64,000 nt of DNA from Variovorax sp. WS11 (GTDB lineage: Bacteria; Pseudomonadota; Gammaproteobacteria; Burkholderiales; Burkholderiaceae_C), in assembly GCF_010499245.1 (NCBI RefSeq), contig NZ_JAAGOW010000001.1:3782001-3846000 (forward strand), given 5' to 3'. The position numbers and the translations under genes are program-made. Shown piece by piece: positions 62,365 to 64,000 of the stretch. The notes below the pieces were generated by a model, which searched no databases, had not been told where the DNA came from, and was given only the letters and a program-made list of their open reading frames with translations. The number at the start of each line of letters is the position of its first letter. Position 1 is the stretch's first letter.

Positions 62365-63363
62365 ATGAACGTGAAGAAACAGGACTACTTCTGGTGGCGC
62401 GGATTCGCCTTGGCGGTCGGCATGGGTGTTCTGGGTTGGACGGCCGAGGTCCAGGCCCAGCCGGCCTGGCCCACCAAGCCGATTCGCCTGGTGGTGGCCG
62501 GACCTGCCGGCGGCAGCGCCGACGCGTTGGCGCGGCTGCTGGCGGAGGGCATGCAGCAGGAACTGGGCAAGCCGGTCATCGTGGAATCCAAGCCCGGTGC
62601 CGCCGGTGCGCTGGCAATCGGCGATCTGATGTCCAACGGCAAGGACGGCCACACCCTCCTGGTCATCCAGGGCGGCGCCGTGAGCGAAACCCCACTGGCC
62701 TACAAGGTCCACTATCAGCCCTTTGCGGACCTGAAGCCGTTGGCCCAGCTCAGCCGGACCGGGCTGGTGCTGGTCGCCAACAAGGATCTGCCTGTCGCCA
62801 ACCTGCAGCAGGTCGTGGCGTACGGCAAATCGCAAAAGGACGGGCTTAGTTTCGCGTCCTACGCGGCGGGCATGAAGGGTCACACCTCGGGCATGCTGCT
62901 CGGGAAGCTCACGCAGATGCAGATGAATCATGTGGGCTACAAGGGCTCTCCCCCGGCATTGACCGATCTCATGGGCGGCCATGTGCCCCTGATGTTCGAT
63001 GGGCTGGCCACCTCGTTGCCGTTGATCAAGAGCGGCAAGATCAAGGCGATTGCGGTGAACTACCCCACCCGCATCGCCGCGTTGCCGGAGGTGCCCACCT
63101 TCAAGGAACTCGGCTACCCACAGCTCGCGCAGGCAGGCTGGTTCGCCGTGTGGTCCCGCCCGGATGCTCCCGCGGCAGTCCAGCAGAAAATGCGCGAGTT
63201 GACGCTGGCCCATTTCAAGCGAGCCGAGGTGCAGAATCGCCTCAAGGAAATGGGCATGGAGCAGGGCGGCTCCGAGACTTCGGAAGAGATGATGGCGGAA
63301 TTGAAGCAGGCGTATGAGCAGCAGTCCGCACTGCTGAAATCCATCGACTACAAGCCGGAGTGA
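62365..63363 (+). CDS. Bug/TctC-type periplasmic receptor
   Basis: A 332-residue receptor with a signal peptide of about 31 residues (FALAVGMGVLGWTAEVQAQ) and mature opening AWPTKPIRLVVAGPAGGSAD. YKGSPPALTDLMGGHVPLMF is the family's central motif. AAAGGAGA precedes the ATG. It lies 35 bp after the dioxygenase gene and 25 bp before a CaiB-type gene, so it should bind the substrate of that pathway. Fourth such receptor in the window and the only one on the plus strand. Confidence 0.92.
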   Translation: MNVKKQDYFWWRGFALAVGMGVLGWTAEVQAQPAWPTKPIRLVVAGPAGGSADALARLLAEGMQQELGKPVIVESKPGAAGALAIGDLMSNGKDGHTLLVIQGGAVSETPLAYKVHYQPFADLKPLAQLSRTGLVLVANKDLPVANLQQVVAYGKSQKDGLSFASYAAGMKGHTSGMLLGKLTQMQMNHVGYKGSPPALTDLMGGHVPLMFDGLATSLPLIKSGKIKAIAVNYPTRIAALPEVPTFKELGYPQLAQAGWFAVWSRPDAPAAVQQKMRELTLAHFKRAEVQNRLKEMGMEQGGSETSEEMMAELKQAYEQQSALLKSIDYKPE

Positions 63364-63388
63364 AGCGGTGTCCATTGAGGAGCATGCG

Positions 63389-64000
63389 ATGAGCGCGACC
63401 CGCGAATCCCGCCTTCCGCTCGCCGGCGTGCGTGTGCTGGATCTGTCGCGCGTTCTGGCCGGCCCCATGTGCGCGCAGGCGCTGGGCGACCTGGGCGCGG
63501 AGGTCATCAAGATCGAGCATCCCGCCCGCGGCGACGACACGCGCGACTGGGGCCTGCGCGTGGGCTCGCGCAACACGGCCTACTTCAACAGCGCCAACCG
63601 CAACAAGCAGTCGGTGGGCGTGGATCTGCAAAAGCCCGAGGGCCAGCGCCTTGTGCGCGAGCTGGCCGCGAAGAGCGACGTGGTGATCCAGAACTTCAAG
63701 TTCGGCGGCATCGCGAAGATGGGGCTGGATTACGAGTCGCTGAAACCCATCAACCCGGCCCTCGTGTACTGCTCCATCACCGGCTACCGCACCGATGGCC
63801 CCGAGGCCGCGCGCCCGGGCTACGACCTGGTGGTGCAGGGCGAGGCCGGCCTGATGGCGCTGAACGGCGAGGAAGGGCAGGGCCCGCTGAAGTTCGGGGT
63901 GGCGGCGGTGGACATGTTCACCGGCATGTACTCGGCGCAGGCGATCCTGGCAGCCCTGTTCGATCGCCAGCGCACGGGACAGGGACGGCATGTCGAGATG
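63389..64000 (+). CDS. CaiB/BaiF family CoA-transferase (5' part)
   Basis: The first 204 residues of a type III CoA-transferase, cut by the window end. LAGVRVLDLSRVLAGPMCAQ, DLGAEVIKIEHPARGDD and GYDLVVQGEAGLM (with the catalytic Asp) are clear, followed by GQGRHVEM. TTGAGGAG lies about 9 bases upstream of the ATG. Its pattern is nearer the succinyl-CoA-dependent transferases than the racemases. Part of the dioxygenase/receptor operon. Confidence 0.9.
   Translation, partial: MSATRESRLPLAGVRVLDLSRVLAGPMCAQALGDLGAEVIKIEHPARGDDTRDWGLRVGSRNTAYFNSANRNKQSVGVDLQKPEGQRLVRELAAKSDVVIQNFKFGGIAKMGLDYESLKPINPALVYCSITGYRTDGPEAARPGYDLVVQGEAGLMALNGEEGQGPLKFGVAAVDMFTGMYSAQAILAALFDRQRTGQGRHVEM

Overview
The window is GC-rich, densely packed DNA from a heterotrophic bacterium, most likely a betaproteobacterium of the Comamonadaceae (Variovorax-like). 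The reasons are the base composition, four stand-alone Bug/TctC-type periplasmic receptors, many LysR/AraC regulators next to catabolic operons, and several families of GC-rich palindromic intergenic repeats. The genus is inferred; no rRNA or tRNA is present to confirm it.

Layout. 1-4740 (+): a tightly overlapping acyl-CoA operon (crotonase, ADP-forming acyl-CoA synthetase, SDR, VOC protein, NTF2-like protein). 4778-9261 (-): quinone-reductase-like MDR, isocitrate/isopropylmalate-type dehydrogenase, MmgE/PrpD protein and a Bug receptor, divergent from a LysR gene. 10391-11359: AraC regulator, followed by about 600 bp of nested inverted repeats. 11955-15777 (-): paoABC periplasmic aldehyde oxidoreductase with a divergent LysR gene. 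17031-32907 (-): a 17-gene beta-oxidation-like cluster (two acyl-CoA ligases, two acyl-CoA dehydrogenases, isomerase, three SDRs, two MaoC-type proteins, SCP-x thiolase, thiolase-like aldolase with DUF35 partner, two thioesterases, two Bug receptors). An AraC regulator and a CaiB-type CoA-transferase lie upstream.

36777-41990 (-) is the most unusual part. Six genes encode a STAS protein, an RsbW-like ATPase, a coiled-coil protein, a membrane-anchored OmpA-domain protein, a Rab-like small GTPase and a SpoIIE-type phosphatase. This reads as a bacterial partner-switching circuit wired to a Ras-superfamily GTPase and an envelope protein. A GAF-like protein converges on it. Upstream, a GlxA-type regulator has lost its normal 3' end to a dispersed repeat and runs into the STAS gene.

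43317-45848 carries a DJ-1/PfpI lipoprotein and two remnants of an RHS/transglutaminase locus. 45885-55154 (-) is a peptide/glutathione utilisation operon: RpiR regulator, isoaspartyl peptidase, GsiABCD-like transporter, P1 peptidase and M55 D-aminopeptidase. A ParDE-type toxin-antitoxin pair, an IS1380-family element and a tandem universal stress protein follow. 59173-64000 is another catabolic locus (BKACE enzyme, AraC regulator, TauD-type dioxygenase, Bug receptor, CaiB-type transferase) and runs off the window.

Most operons use 4-bp ATGA or GTGA start/stop overlaps, so many starts are set by translational coupling. All homology statements come from motif reading; no database search was run.
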